DNA from: CAYMPH01 sp964529415
Lineage (GTDB): Bacteria; Spirochaetota; UBA4802; UBA5550
Assembly (NCBI GenBank): GCA_964529415.1
Contig: CAZGWD010000001.1
Coordinates: 266,588-330,587 of the forward strand
Direction of reading: 5' to 3'
Length of the DNA stretch: 64,000 nt
Part shown: positions 8,867-17,750 of the stretch, piece after piece
How the letters are laid out: each line of letters opens with the position of its first letter
Position numbering within the stretch: the stretch's first letter is position 1
Made by a program: the position numbers and the translations under genes
The notes under the pieces: generated by a model
Told to the model about the DNA's origin: nothing
The model's database searches: none
What the model saw: only the letters and a program-made list of their open reading frames with translations

Positions 8867-10093
8867 ATGAAATCTTTTACTTCAAACCGCGATATTAATC
8901 TTCTCTTTTCAACCCGTATAATCCGCCTGTTCTGCTACGGATTCCTTTCTGTAGTTCTGGCATTGTATCTTATTGAAAACGGACTTACTGAATTGCAGGT
9001 TGGAATGCTGTTTACAATAACCCTTGTTGGCGATGCAGGAATATCACTCTACTTAACTACAACTGCTGACAGGTTCGGCAGGAAAAGAACGCTTCTGATC
9101 GGCGCTTTTCTTATGGCTGGAGCAGGTATAGGTTTTGCTTTAACAAATAATATAATTCTTCTTATTGCTGCAGCAGTTATTGGAGTAATAAGTCCAAGCG
9201 GAAACGAGATTGGACCATTTCTGTCTGTTGAGCAGGCTGCACTGACCCAGCTTGTTTCAGATCAGAAAAGAACAAAATTTTTTGCCTGGTATAATCTTTA
9301 TGGTTCATTTGCCACAGCAGCAGGCGCTCTTGCAGGCGGCTGGCTTGCAAAGGGGCTGCAAAGTTCAGGCTGGACAGCTTTCGATTCATATAGATTTGTT
9401 GTATCAGGTTATGCAGCAGGCGGGTTGATACTGGCATTACTTTTTGTAAATCTTTCTTCAGCAATTGAAGTATCTGTATCCGATAAATCTGAAGTAAAAC
9501 GCATTCTGGGCCTGCACAAATCGAGAAAAGTTGTATTTAAACTCAGCTCTTTATTCGCTTTGGATGCCTTTGCCGGAGGATTGATTTTACAGAGCATGAT
9601 TGCATACTGGTTTCATATTAAATTCGGGGTGGATGCAGGAGTACTGGGCAGTATTTTTTTCGGAGCGAATATTCTTGCAGGCATATCAGCTCTGCTTGCA
9701 GTCAGGATGGCAGATAAGTTCGGCCTTATAAACACAATGGTTTTTACTCACATTCCGTCTAATATTCTTCTCATGCTTGTTCCGCTTATGCCGAATCTTC
9801 CTCTTGCAATACTTGTACTGCTTCTGCGTTTCAGCATTTCACAGATGGATGTGCCTACACGCCAGTCATATACAATGGCTGTGGTTGCTCCTGATGAAAG
9901 ATCTGCTGCATCCGGAGTAACTGCAATTGCACGTTCGGTTGGCGCATCAATTTCACCAATGCTCACTGGCGTGTTTTTCAGTATTCCAGGTTTATTCAGC
10001 CTTCCGTTTTTTCTTACAGGCGGCTTGAAAATTGTTTATGACCTTGTACTATTCAGAAGTTTTAAAACAATAAAGCCTCCGGAAGAGAAATAA
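8867..10093 (+). CDS. MFS transporter
   Basis: A 408-residue inner-membrane protein with about twelve hydrophobic segments. The major-facilitator signature lies between segments 2 and 3 (ADRFGRKRTLLIGA) and a weaker version is in the second half (RMADKFGLINTMV). Near the C-terminal half is the stretch SQMDVPTRQSY, common in drug/sugar-type MFS proteins of the UMF or DHA group. Substrate cannot be assigned. It stands between two paralogous envelope proteins in the same direction, so the three may be co-transcribed and functionally linked, but that is inference. Confidence 0.85.
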   Translation: MKSFTSNRDINLLFSTRIIRLFCYGFLSVVLALYLIENGLTELQVGMLFTITLVGDAGISLYLTTTADRFGRKRTLLIGAFLMAGAGIGFALTNNIILLIAAAVIGVISPSGNEIGPFLSVEQAALTQLVSDQKRTKFFAWYNLYGSFATAAGALAGGWLAKGLQSSGWTAFDSYRFVVSGYAAGGLILALLFVNLSSAIEVSVSDKSEVKRILGLHKSRKVVFKLSSLFALDAFAGGLILQSMIAYWFHIKFGVDAGVLGSIFFGANILAGISALLAVRMADKFGLINTMVFTHIPSNILLMLVPLMPNLPLAILVLLLRFSISQMDVPTRQSYTMAVVAPDERSAASGVTAIARSVGASISPMLTGVFFSIPGLFSLPFFLTGGLKIVYDLVLFRSFKTIKPPEEK

Positions 10094-10181
10094 TCATAGT
10101 TAAATAATCATTGACAATCCGGTTTATTCTTTATTTCTCTTAAAGCATAAACGCAATTCCAATTAAAAACCGGCTGAGATA

Positions 10182-11681
10182 ATGTTAATAAAAATAATCA
10201 GATATGTTCTGCCTCTAATTTTTTTTCTTCAAACATACATTGCATATTCTGAAGAATATAAAATACGCCCAACTATTGTAATTTTTCCTATTCTATCCGA
10301 GAATGTTCAGGTTGATGCTGTTACAGTTGAGTCTGCAAAGGAAATTACAGCTGTAATCAATAATATTGGAATACTTTTCCCTGCGGAAATAAATAAAATC
10401 AATAATGCTCTTACTGAAGCAAATGCTTCCGGCACTGACGATGTATATAAAAAGGCTGCAGAATTTTTAGAGGTTGATATTTACATTACTGTAATGTGCT
10501 ATAAGCGAGGCAACAATACCTTCGGGGATGCAAAAATTTTTCAGCTGAACGGAAGGTATGGAAAAGTAAGTAAAAATATTCTTGTTAAAAGTTCAATTGC
10601 AGTAAATGTTCCTTTGAAGCTTGCAAGGGAAATTGCGTATCTTCACGAAAAATTAAAACTTTCCGGCGATGTTTTGAAAAACGAAACAGGAACAGGACTT
10701 ATATCATTAGGTCAGAGAAACAACATTTCAACCGGTTCATATCAGACAACCGAAGGAAAAACTTTAATTGTCATTGAGGCTGACAGGTACACATCCAAAG
10801 TGAAATTGCCTGCAGGATTTTCAGATAAAACTGTTACTCTTGAAAAACAGTCTAATTATTATAAGGAAATCCGCAGACTGAATAACATACTGGATGCAAA
10901 TTTAATCTATAAAAGCGGGCTGAAAAATACTTTTTTAAAAGGAGAAGATCCTGAAAAAAGATTAGTAACTGCAGTTGCTTTTATCAATCCCCTTACAACA
11001 ACCATTATTCCGGTTTACGGCGCTTATCTTTCTGCCGGGTATCTCGGCTTTGACGGGCAGTCCACAAATTCATCGCATGATCCAAGCGCAATAGGTCTTG
11101 CATATACAGGCGTTGTTTTGCTGACACAGCTCCTTCTGCCTGAAATTGCAGCTGGTTTTACAGTGAATTACTGGCCCTGGATTGAAGGTGGAGCAAAAAC
11201 TGCAGCAGTGCAGAATTTTCAGATCTTCATGTTTGCCACAATTCCATTAACCGGAACTGCAGCATTTCTCGATCAGCTTGCTTATCTTTTTAATAAATCA
11301 GATAAGATAATTCCTTTTTTTGATAATAGAGACTGGACTGCCATGATGTTTTCTATTTTTATTCCAGGCGGAGGCCTTTTCTATAAAGGGTGGAGAATTT
11401 TCGGCTGGAGTTATTTTACATCAGAAATGGTTTTAGCAGGATTTGGATTTTATTATCTCGGAAATATTGAGTATTCAGGATATTTTTTTCTTGCATTTGC
11501 AGTTTTGAAGCTGGGTGAAATTTTACACGCTTATTTTATTAATCCCGGCTACAATTATTACAACAGTGAAATGTCCAGGGAAGTTAAGCGCTCGGATATT
11601 TCTTTTAATATCAGAGAAAGAAAAATTGACTATAATAATACTGAAGTTTTTTATTCATTATCAGCTGTTCTGAAATTTTAA
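10182..11681 (+). CDS. envelope protein with DUF5683-like C-terminal membrane region (paralog B)
   Basis: A 499-residue protein with a signal peptide (cleavage likely after Ala-Tyr-Ser near residue 23). The TolB/CsgG-like N-terminal half contains PTIVIFPILSENVQ and FLEVDIYITVMC. The C-terminal half has several membrane segments including IPGGGLFYKGWRIFGW and ends in LSAVLKF. The C-terminal half matches the product of 7246-8751 in layout and in the Gly-rich/Phe-Tyr-x-Gly-x-Arg turn; the N-terminal halves have diverged more. Its last 21 bases overlap the convergent GIY-YIG gene. Role unknown; an envelope location is the best-supported statement. Confidence 0.58.
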   Translation: MLIKIIRYVLPLIFFLQTYIAYSEEYKIRPTIVIFPILSENVQVDAVTVESAKEITAVINNIGILFPAEINKINNALTEANASGTDDVYKKAAEFLEVDIYITVMCYKRGNNTFGDAKIFQLNGRYGKVSKNILVKSSIAVNVPLKLAREIAYLHEKLKLSGDVLKNETGTGLISLGQRNNISTGSYQTTEGKTLIVIEADRYTSKVKLPAGFSDKTVTLEKQSNYYKEIRRLNNILDANLIYKSGLKNTFLKGEDPEKRLVTAVAFINPLTTTIIPVYGAYLSAGYLGFDGQSTNSSHDPSAIGLAYTGVVLLTQLLLPEIAAGFTVNYWPWIEGGAKTAAVQNFQIFMFATIPLTGTAAFLDQLAYLFNKSDKIIPFFDNRDWTAMMFSIFIPGGGLFYKGWRIFGWSYFTSEMVLAGFGFYYLGNIEYSGYFFLAFAVLKLGEILHAYFINPGYNYYNSEMSREVKRSDISFNIRERKIDYNNTEVFYSLSAVLKF

Positions 11682-11999
11682 TTTTTTTTCAGTCCATTCC
11701 ATGTTTGCTTCAACAGGTATATTTTCCGGGGTATGATTTATTATTAAACAGGGATTTTTAATCAGTTCTTCTTTTTCTTCACGTGAAAGTTTTTTAATTG
11801 AGGCTTCTGTTTTAAGTGCAGCTGATTTGTTTCCATCTAAAATCCAGCATGCTTCAATGCACACTGGTTTAAAAGCTCTTGTGAATTTTGATGCAGCAGA
11901 ACCTTTTAAATGGGAATTAATTCTTTTTTCAATATTGGTGGTGTATCCGGTATAAAGCCTATTCCCTGCGCATCGTAAAATGTAAATATATTGTTTCAT
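11661..11999 (-). CDS. GIY-YIG domain protein, UPF0213/YhbQ type
   Basis: A 112-residue single-domain GIY-YIG nuclease-like protein. The paired motif reads YIYILRC...LYTGYT near residues 4-20, followed by NIEKRINSHLKGSAASKFTRAFKP and ACWILDGNKSAALKTEASIKKLSREEKEELI, the standard layout of the UPF0213 (YhbQ) family. These are small proteins with weak or unproven DNA cleavage activity. The C-terminus is longer than usual by about 20 residues and overlaps the 3' end of the convergent envelope gene by 21 bases. Confidence 0.85.
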   Translation of the reverse strand: MKQYIYILRCAGNRLYTGYTTNIEKRINSHLKGSAASKFTRAFKPVCIEACWILDGNKSAALKTEASIKKLSREEKEELIKNPCLIINHTPENIPVEANMEWTEKKLKFQNS

Positions 12000-12116
12000 T
12001 GGTTATTCAGAAATTACTTTATGGCGGGCTTTGCGTCAAGATTATAAATCTGATAATAAACAAATTTGAGACATAATGCAAGTAGTTATTGTTTAGATGA
12101 AATAATTGATATTATA

Positions 12117-12299
12117 TTAAAAATTTCCTCCAGATAATTCATAATTAAGCTCCTTTAACGGTTTAACTGTAATTCCATGATTTTCGCAATCATTGCAGCA
12201 TTCGCAATATCCTGAAGATACTTTCATTTTTTTCTTCAAACACATATACCAGCCATTATTATTCATGCTCGATGTGTTTGATCTTGAATTACCTGTCAT
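12117..12299 (-). CDS. small cysteine-rich hypothetical protein
   Basis: A 60-residue protein with five cysteines, four of them in the cluster YCECCNDCENHG, which could bind metal or form disulfides. It has no signal peptide. On the minus strand GAGGT lies about eight bases before the ATG, a good ribosome binding site, which is the main reason to accept the gene. The same region has no better frame on either strand. No family recognised. Confidence 0.5.
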   Translation of the reverse strand: MTGNSRSNTSSMNNNGWYMCLKKKMKVSSGYCECCNDCENHGITVKPLKELNYELSGGNF

Positions 12300-12397
12300 A
12301 AAAAATTACCTCTACTTTCATTAATACAATAGTTATAGTTATAAGTGCAAAAAAAAATGCATTTGGCACAAAAAAAAATCTTTAATAATGAAAATTA

Positions 12398-12426
12398 TTG
12401 ACATGGAAAAGTTAAAAATCTAATGA
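12398..12426 (+). promoter_or_regulatory. candidate sigma70-type promoter for the EamA gene
   Basis: TTGACA at 12398-12403, a 17-base spacer, then TAATGA at 12421-12426. The -35 is perfect and the -10 is weak. It lies 43 bases before the preferred start of the transporter gene. Confidence 0.35.
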
Positions 12427-12468
12427 TTCTATCCTTAAATAGAGTAAATGCATAATTCAGGAATGTTT

Positions 12469-13419
12469 ATGAATGAGAAAATGAAACCAGGCATAGCTGA
12501 AAATCACGGGGCTCTTCCATTAAGTATGGCGCCATTAGTTATACTGCTGATTGCATCTTTCGGGGTAAATGCGATTGCGGTTAAAATAGCATTAACAGGA
12601 ATCAGCATGTTTACTCTTGCTGCAATTAGGATTTCTATATCAATAATAGTTATAGCATCATGGGCTAAAATGTCCGGTAAAAGTTTTCATATAGGGAAAA
12701 AAAATTACAGCAGAATTGCAATTTTAACTTTCTCGCAGCTTATAGTGCTCGCACTTTTTTTTTACGGGATAAAGTTAACCCTGGCATCCAGAGTTTCGCT
12801 TATAAATAATATTCAGCCATTTATAATAATGATTCTTGCTCACTTTTTTATTCCGGAAGATAAAATTGAAATAAGAAAAATTGCAGGCATCGTGCTTTGT
12901 TTTACCGGAATATATATTCTGTTTAGGCCGGATAATGCGGGAAACAGCTCTATTATGAATGGAGATTATATCATCCTTGCTGCTGTATTACTGTTATCAA
13001 TTAGCACTATATATACTAAAAAAATTATTTCTGATTTTGACCCATATCAGCTTGTCTTGTTTCCTATGATATTTTCAGTTCCAATATACTGGATGCTTGC
13101 TCTTATATTTGAGAGTCCTATGATATTCAAAATTAATACAGAAATTATAATTTCAGTTTTGTATCAGAGCATTATTACCGGTTCATTCGGATTTGTTGTA
13201 TGGAATATTCTTCTTAACAAATACGGAGCTGTGTCTCTTCACACGTATGTGTTTATTATGCCTGTTGCAGGAGTTTTCTTCAGCTGGCTTATTTTAGGCG
13301 AACAGCTCGCACCTGGAGTAATACTGACTCTTGCGCTTATTACATCAGGAATTATAATATCTCATATAAAACCTGAAGATCTTCTTTTTTTTCCTTTTAA
13401 AAGGGGCGGCAATAAGTGA
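12469..13419 (+). CDS. EamA/DMT-family transporter
   Basis: A 316-residue inner-membrane protein with ten hydrophobic segments forming two EamA repeats (residues about 12-145 and 155-300). Landmarks are GVNAIAVKIALTGISMFTLAAIRI in the first repeat and IITGSFGFVVWNILLNKYGA plus GVFFSWLILGE in the second. These carriers export metabolites, amino acids or drugs; the substrate is not predictable. I prefer the ATG at 12469, which has AGGA six bases upstream, over ATGs at 12448 and 12463 in the same frame. It is monocistronic. Confidence 0.85.
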   Translation: MNEKMKPGIAENHGALPLSMAPLVILLIASFGVNAIAVKIALTGISMFTLAAIRISISIIVIASWAKMSGKSFHIGKKNYSRIAILTFSQLIVLALFFYGIKLTLASRVSLINNIQPFIIMILAHFFIPEDKIEIRKIAGIVLCFTGIYILFRPDNAGNSSIMNGDYIILAAVLLLSISTIYTKKIISDFDPYQLVLFPMIFSVPIYWMLALIFESPMIFKINTEIIISVLYQSIITGSFGFVVWNILLNKYGAVSLHTYVFIMPVAGVFFSWLILGEQLAPGVILTLALITSGIIISHIKPEDLLFFPFKRGGNK

Positions 13420-13831
13420 AAAGTCTTATTATCCCTGCATTTTTTTTTTGATATCAGATTCAACAGCTCAGGAATTTGCATGCAAAGTGAGTGAAAACAA
13501 TTCAGTTTAATTTTAAATGAAACAGACAAACTTTAATTTAGAATAAAACATTATATAAACGCACTATTTTTATGGATTATTGTATTAAATAAAAAAACAT
13601 TATTTACTATAAAATTCAAAACTTTATATAATAAGAGTGTTTTAGATATGAATTTTTTGTTAAGATTTAATTAAAAAATTAAAAACTGTTTGCCAATATT
13701 CAGTCTCAATTATAATAAGTGTGCAAGTAGTTAATTCAGACAATAAACTCATTAAAAAGCTTGCATTTGAGTATTAAATTGTTCTTTTTATCTGGTAATT
13801 AAATTTTCCGGCTTACATGAAGAGGTATATT
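13420..13831. other. AT-rich intergenic region before the phosphate genes
   Basis: About 410 bases with no convincing gene. It contains the candidate promoter at 13689-13716 and otherwise long A/T tracts. I see no Pho-box-like direct repeats, tRNA or structured RNA. Confidence 0.5.
13689..13716 (+). promoter_or_regulatory. candidate promoter of the DUF47-PiT operon
   Basis: A perfect TATAAT at 13711-13716 with TTTGCC at 13689-13694, spacer 16 bases. The leader to the preferred start codon would be about 110 bases. Confidence 0.4.
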
Positions 13832-14458
13832 ATGGGATTCAGTCTTTTGCCGAAAGAAGTTAAATTCTTTGATCTTTTTGATGATCTCTCTGAAAAGATC
13901 GTTACTGCTTCACAATATTTTATGGCGATTGTTGAAAAAGGTGATTTTACTGATGAATCTCTTATGAGAATGCGTCAGAATGAAAGTCAGTGTGATGAAA
14001 TTACTCATGATATTATGAATAAACTTAATAAAACATTTATAACTCCATTTGACCGCGAGGATATACATTCACTCGCCCATGAACTTGACACAATAGTTGA
14101 TATTATTCTCACAATAACAAACAGGATGAAAATATATAAAATGACCGGCCAGGTTGATGAACACCTGGTTAAATTTTCAGATGTTATTTACAGAGCTGTT
14201 CTTGAAATTGTTAAATCTGTAAAAGCTCTTCGTGACCTCAAAAAACCTGAGCTGATTCATAATTACTGCATTGAAGTTAAACAGCTGGAAAATATAGGTG
14301 ATCAGATCAGGGACAATGCGATGGGTGAACTGTTTAATCATACAGATATGATCCATATAATGAAGTGGAAGGAAATATATGAACACGCTGAAAATGTAAT
14401 AGATCAGTGTGAAGATGTTGCTAATATTATTTCAACCATCGTAGTGAAACAGGCATAA
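13832..14458 (+). CDS. DUF47 family PhoU-like protein
   Basis: A 208-residue all-helical cytosolic protein. The opening GFSLLPKEVKFFDLFDDL and the later ENIGDQIRDNAM and EHAENVIDQCEDVANI segments are typical of the DUF47/PhoU-like group, which accompanies PiT phosphate transporters and is thought to control their activity. I start it at 13832 because AGAGG at 13821-13825 is six bases upstream; the in-frame ATG at 13817 would put that site inside the gene. Three bases separate its stop from the PiT gene, so the two form an operon. Confidence 0.9.
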   Translation: MGFSLLPKEVKFFDLFDDLSEKIVTASQYFMAIVEKGDFTDESLMRMRQNESQCDEITHDIMNKLNKTFITPFDREDIHSLAHELDTIVDIILTITNRMKIYKMTGQVDEHLVKFSDVIYRAVLEIVKSVKALRDLKKPELIHNYCIEVKQLENIGDQIRDNAMGELFNHTDMIHIMKWKEIYEHAENVIDQCEDVANIISTIVVKQA

Positions 14459-14461
14459 AAC

Positions 14462-15442
14462 ATGGAGCCATGGATTATATTTTTAATTGCGCTTGCGCTT
14501 CTTTTTGATTTTCTAAACGGGTTTCATGATGCTGCCAATTCTATTGCAACTGTTGTATCCACAAGGGTATTGACTCCGCGCAGAGCAGTTATGTGGGCTG
14601 CTTTTTTTAATTTTATTGCCTTCCTTTTTTTCGGACTTCATGTTGCTGGCACAATAGGTACAGGCATTGTTAATATTGCATTTTTGGATTCTAATGTCAT
14701 ATTCGGTACGCTTATGGGTGCATGCTGCTGGAATATTCTAACCTGGTATCTTGGTCTGCCAACAAGCTCATCTCACGCTCTGATGGGAGGCCTTATAGGG
14801 TCTGCTCTTGTTAAGGCAGGGCCTCAGGCTCTTGTTGCAAAAGGGATTATTAAGACAGTTGCTTTTATTATAATATCACCCCTATTCGGGCTTTTACTCG
14901 GTCTTCTAATAGGAGTAATAGTATCCTGGGCATTCAGAAAAAAATCACCTCTGCAGGTGGATCATTTATTCAGAAAAGGCCAGCTTGTTTCCGCTGCTCT
15001 TTACAGTCTTGGCCATGGCGGCAATGACGCACAGAAAACAATGGGTATAATTGCAGGATTATTATTCAGCTCAGGTTATTTAAAGGGAGCATTCCATGTT
15101 CCTCTCTGGGTTGTTCTTTCATGTCATGCTGCAATTGCACTTGGTACGATGTTTGGCGGTTGGAGGATCGTTAAAACAATGGGTCAGAAAATTTCCAAGC
15201 TCCGGCCGGTTGACGGTTTCTGTGCTGAAACAGGAGCTGCAGTTTCACTTTTTTTTACATCCTGGGCAGGAATTCCTGTCAGTACAACTCATACAATTAC
15301 AGGCTCAATCATGGGAGTAGGTTCACTTAAAAGGCTGTCAGCTGTCCGATGGGGTGTTGCAGGCCAGATAGTCTGGGCATGGATATTAACTATACCATGT
15401 TCTGCTGCTGTATCAGCATTTTTTTACTATATGAAAACATAA
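14462..15442 (+). CDS. pit: PiT-family inorganic phosphate transporter
   Basis: A 326-residue inner-membrane protein with about ten hydrophobic segments and both PiT signature motifs. The first is FDFLNGFHDAANSIATVVST near the N-terminus; the second is GHGGNDAQKTMGIIAG near residue 185. GLPTSSSHALMGGLIG and GIPVSTTHTITGSIMG are the paired hairpin regions. It would carry metal-phosphate in symport with H+ or Na+. It follows the DUF47 gene by three bases without its own clear ribosome binding site, which suggests translational coupling. The gene symbol reflects the family, not a proven ortholog. Confidence 0.93.
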   Translation: MEPWIIFLIALALLFDFLNGFHDAANSIATVVSTRVLTPRRAVMWAAFFNFIAFLFFGLHVAGTIGTGIVNIAFLDSNVIFGTLMGACCWNILTWYLGLPTSSSHALMGGLIGSALVKAGPQALVAKGIIKTVAFIIISPLFGLLLGLLIGVIVSWAFRKKSPLQVDHLFRKGQLVSAALYSLGHGGNDAQKTMGIIAGLLFSSGYLKGAFHVPLWVVLSCHAAIALGTMFGGWRIVKTMGQKISKLRPVDGFCAETGAAVSLFFTSWAGIPVSTTHTITGSIMGVGSLKRLSAVRWGVAGQIVWAWILTIPCSAAVSAFFYYMKT

Positions 15443-15488
15443 CCAGGATTTTTAAAGTCACTTTTATTATTATAATTCTAACTGAAGT

Positions 15489-16151
15489 TTAATCCCCTGC
15501 AATACTGTTTATATAATCTTTCCGGCTTTTGTCAGTTTTGGACATTTTTAAAAATTGAGATAAAATAATTCCTCCTGCAGCCATTATGCAGATAAAAAAA
15601 GCGATTACAAGAAATAATATTCTTTCAGTTAATTCTGATATAAAAGCTTTTTGTGATTTAATAAGCTCATCACTTTTTTCCTGAAAGATTCTTGCAGATG
15701 ATACCAGGCGTTTATTGATTGCAGCTTCTTTTTCCGGGTTGTATTCTTTGTTTTTTATATAGCTTATATATTCTTTAAAAGTTGTTTCGTATTTTGAAGT
15801 TGAATTTTTTATAGTATTAATTGCTGCAAGATTTTTTTCATAGGAAACACCGGCTTTCAGATTTTCAGTTTGTATATATATGGAATTAATCCAGTCCTGC
15901 CATTTTTCAGCAGAATTTTTTTTATCATTCCCGAATTTTTCAAATCCTCTTAATTGGAAATTTTTTTCCTGCCTGCGGGCTTCAAGAGACATAATAAAAA
16001 TCTGGTTGCTGGAATCAAGCAGACCTGATTCTGAATTTAGAGTTTTTAAATTATATAATAAAGAGATACCAAGAAGTATTGAAATTAAAAATAAAACATA
16101 ATATCCCATATAAAGAGAGGGCTTTATTTTTTTATTTAGCTGTATTGTCAT
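15489..16151 (-). CDS. membrane-anchored helical sensor domain without output domain
   Basis: A 220-residue protein with membrane segments near residues 13-33 and 178-198 flanking about 140 residues of charged helix (SLEARRQEKNFQLRGFEKFG and following). This is the layout of the periplasmic helical-bundle (HBM/4HB-like) sensor of methyl-accepting chemotaxis proteins. The protein stops about 20 residues after the second membrane segment, with no HAMP or signalling domain. No frameshifted continuation is seen downstream, where the convergent PiT gene lies. It may be a sensor stub that works with a partner, or a receptor remnant. Confidence 0.6.
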   Translation of the reverse strand: MTIQLNKKIKPSLYMGYYVLFLISILLGISLLYNLKTLNSESGLLDSSNQIFIMSLEARRQEKNFQLRGFEKFGNDKKNSAEKWQDWINSIYIQTENLKAGVSYEKNLAAINTIKNSTSKYETTFKEYISYIKNKEYNPEKEAAINKRLVSSARIFQEKSDELIKSQKAFISELTERILFLVIAFFICIMAAGGIILSQFLKMSKTDKSRKDYINSIAGD

Positions 16152-16350
16152 TTCTCAACCTCTTTATTATTGGTATTAATCAAAAAAAGAGCATAATTTT
16201 ATTAATAGTCAACTGATTTTTATAAGATTTTATTATATAATGATAAAATTAGGAATAATTTATAATTATATAATTTATTTATTGATAAAATATAAAATTT
16301 ATATTATTTTAAATGAATGAAAAAAATAATAATAATTTTGGAGGCACAAG

Positions 16351-16824
16351 TTGATTAAAAAAACAATTTTAAATTTTTCAGCAATTCTTATTACAGTGCT
16401 AATTTCCTCTTTAAGCTTTGCAGGAATATTTGATACACCGAATCCGGATGATCAGACAGGTCTTGAAAAGAGACCGGCAAATACTGCGAGAATTTATGGT
16501 ATAAGCGCTTTGCATATGGAAGCCATAGTGGAAGTTGACGGTAAAACAGTTAAGGATATCTCTTACGGTTATATCACAATTTATGTAAAACCTGGCAAGC
16601 ATTCACTGGTTGTTAAATTGGGGAATAAGCAGGTTTTTAAAAATGATATTACTTTAAAAGCGGATGAGGAATATTTTTTTAGTATAAAGCCTGTTTTAGG
16701 CGGACAGATGGAATTTGTTACAGATAAGAAAATATTTTTTAATTTTTATGATGATTTTAGAGGACGGGCGAAGAGTGAAAACCGTAAAAGGGAAAATCTC
16801 GGTATGATTGATCTTTCGAAATAG
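16351..16824 (+). CDS. exported PEGA/DUF2846-like protein
   Basis: A 157-residue protein that starts at TTG (16351) with a perfect GGAGG at 16340-16344 six bases upstream; no ATG is available. A signal peptide ends after SLSFA near residue 25. The mature part has a small beta domain (residues 45-125) with YVKPGKHSLVVKLG, like the PEGA/DUF2846 carbohydrate- or surface-binding modules of envelope proteins. The C-terminus is basic. It is 17 bases upstream of the HhH gene. Exact role unknown. Confidence 0.6.
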   Translation: MIKKTILNFSAILITVLISSLSFAGIFDTPNPDDQTGLEKRPANTARIYGISALHMEAIVEVDGKTVKDISYGYITIYVKPGKHSLVVKLGNKQVFKNDITLKADEEYFFSIKPVLGGQMEFVTDKKIFFNFYDDFRGRAKSENRKRENLGMIDLSK

Positions 16825-16841
16825 TTTATTTATTAAATAAT

Positions 16842-17099
16842 ATGAATTCGGATATTATAAAATCGCTGCAGATAATTCCGGGTATCGGTAAATCAATATC
16901 AGCTGATTTATACGATCTCGGAATTAGATCAGTGAATGATTTAAACGGAGCTGATCCGGAATTAATGTACAATAAACTCTGTGAAATAAAAAAATCAAGA
17001 ATAGATAGATGCGTTTTGTATACATTCCGCTGTGCGGTTTATTTTGCATCAAATAATAAGCATGATCCGGAAAAACTCAAATGGTGGAACTGGAAATAA
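16842..17099 (+). CDS. helix-hairpin-helix protein, pathogenicity-locus (Cdd1) family
   Basis: An 85-residue protein beginning with SLQIIPGIGKSISADLYDLGI, a helix-hairpin-helix DNA-binding motif, followed by VNDLNGADPELMYNKLCEIK and ending in DPEKLKWWNWK. The Trp-rich tail and overall length match the small Cdd1-type family (PF11731). Its molecular function has not been established. No strong ribosome binding site is visible. Confidence 0.78.
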   Translation: MNSDIIKSLQIIPGIGKSISADLYDLGIRSVNDLNGADPELMYNKLCEIKKSRIDRCVLYTFRCAVYFASNNKHDPEKLKWWNWK

Positions 17100-17105
17100 A
17101 TATCT

Positions 17106-17744
17106 TCATGGCTTATTTTTTTCATGCTGATATTTCCAGATTCTCCAGGAAACATATGCTGTTATAGCTGCAACTATTATTACACCTGCAATTAGATTGT
17201 ATTTTGATAAAATGGCTGCGAAATTTTTTTTAACAACATCCCAGTTATTTCCAAGCATAAAACCTGCCTGAATCCATATAAAGTTCCAAACTGCTGAGCT
17301 TATCAGCGCAAGGGAAAATACTTTTATGGGGCTCAGATTTGAAATTCCTGATACAATAGAAATTACAGAACGCACACCTGGCAGAAATCTGTTTCCGAGA
17401 ATTACAAGAAATCCGTATTTATCAAACCATTTTTCAGCTGCAATTATACTCTGAACTGAAAAATATTTGTAATCTTTCTGAAGAAAAAATTCCCGTTCAA
17501 GATATCTTCCGAGATAAAAAAGCAACATGAATCCGATTACGCTGCCTGCAGAAGTTGAAATAAAAACAAGTGCATAATTTAACCTGCCGGTTCCGACCAG
17601 GAAAGCCCCGAAAGCGGTAATGGTATCCCCGGGTATAGGCGGAAAAAGATTTTCAACTATTGCGCTTAAGAAAAGGAAGATATATAAAAACAAATCACTT
17701 TGAGGAAGAAGAATTTCCAGCAGTTTGTCTAATATATCTTCCAT
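17106..17744 (-). CDS. DedA family membrane protein
   Basis: A 212-residue inner-membrane protein with the family hallmarks ENLFPPIPGD near residue 30 and GNRFLPGVRSVISIVSG near residue 115, plus C-terminal membrane helices. DedA proteins are VTT-domain proteins tied to lipid-carrier (undecaprenyl phosphate or phospholipid) flipping and membrane homeostasis. It lies just six bases downstream of pckG on the same strand, so they may share a transcript, although no metabolic link is obvious. Confidence 0.9.
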   Translation of the reverse strand: MEDILDKLLEILLPQSDLFLYIFLFLSAIVENLFPPIPGDTITAFGAFLVGTGRLNYALVFISTSAGSVIGFMLLFYLGRYLEREFFLQKDYKYFSVQSIIAAEKWFDKYGFLVILGNRFLPGVRSVISIVSGISNLSPIKVFSLALISSAVWNFIWIQAGFMLGNNWDVVKKNFAAILSKYNLIAGVIIVAAITAYVSWRIWKYQHEKNKP

Positions 17745-17750
17745 TTTTAA

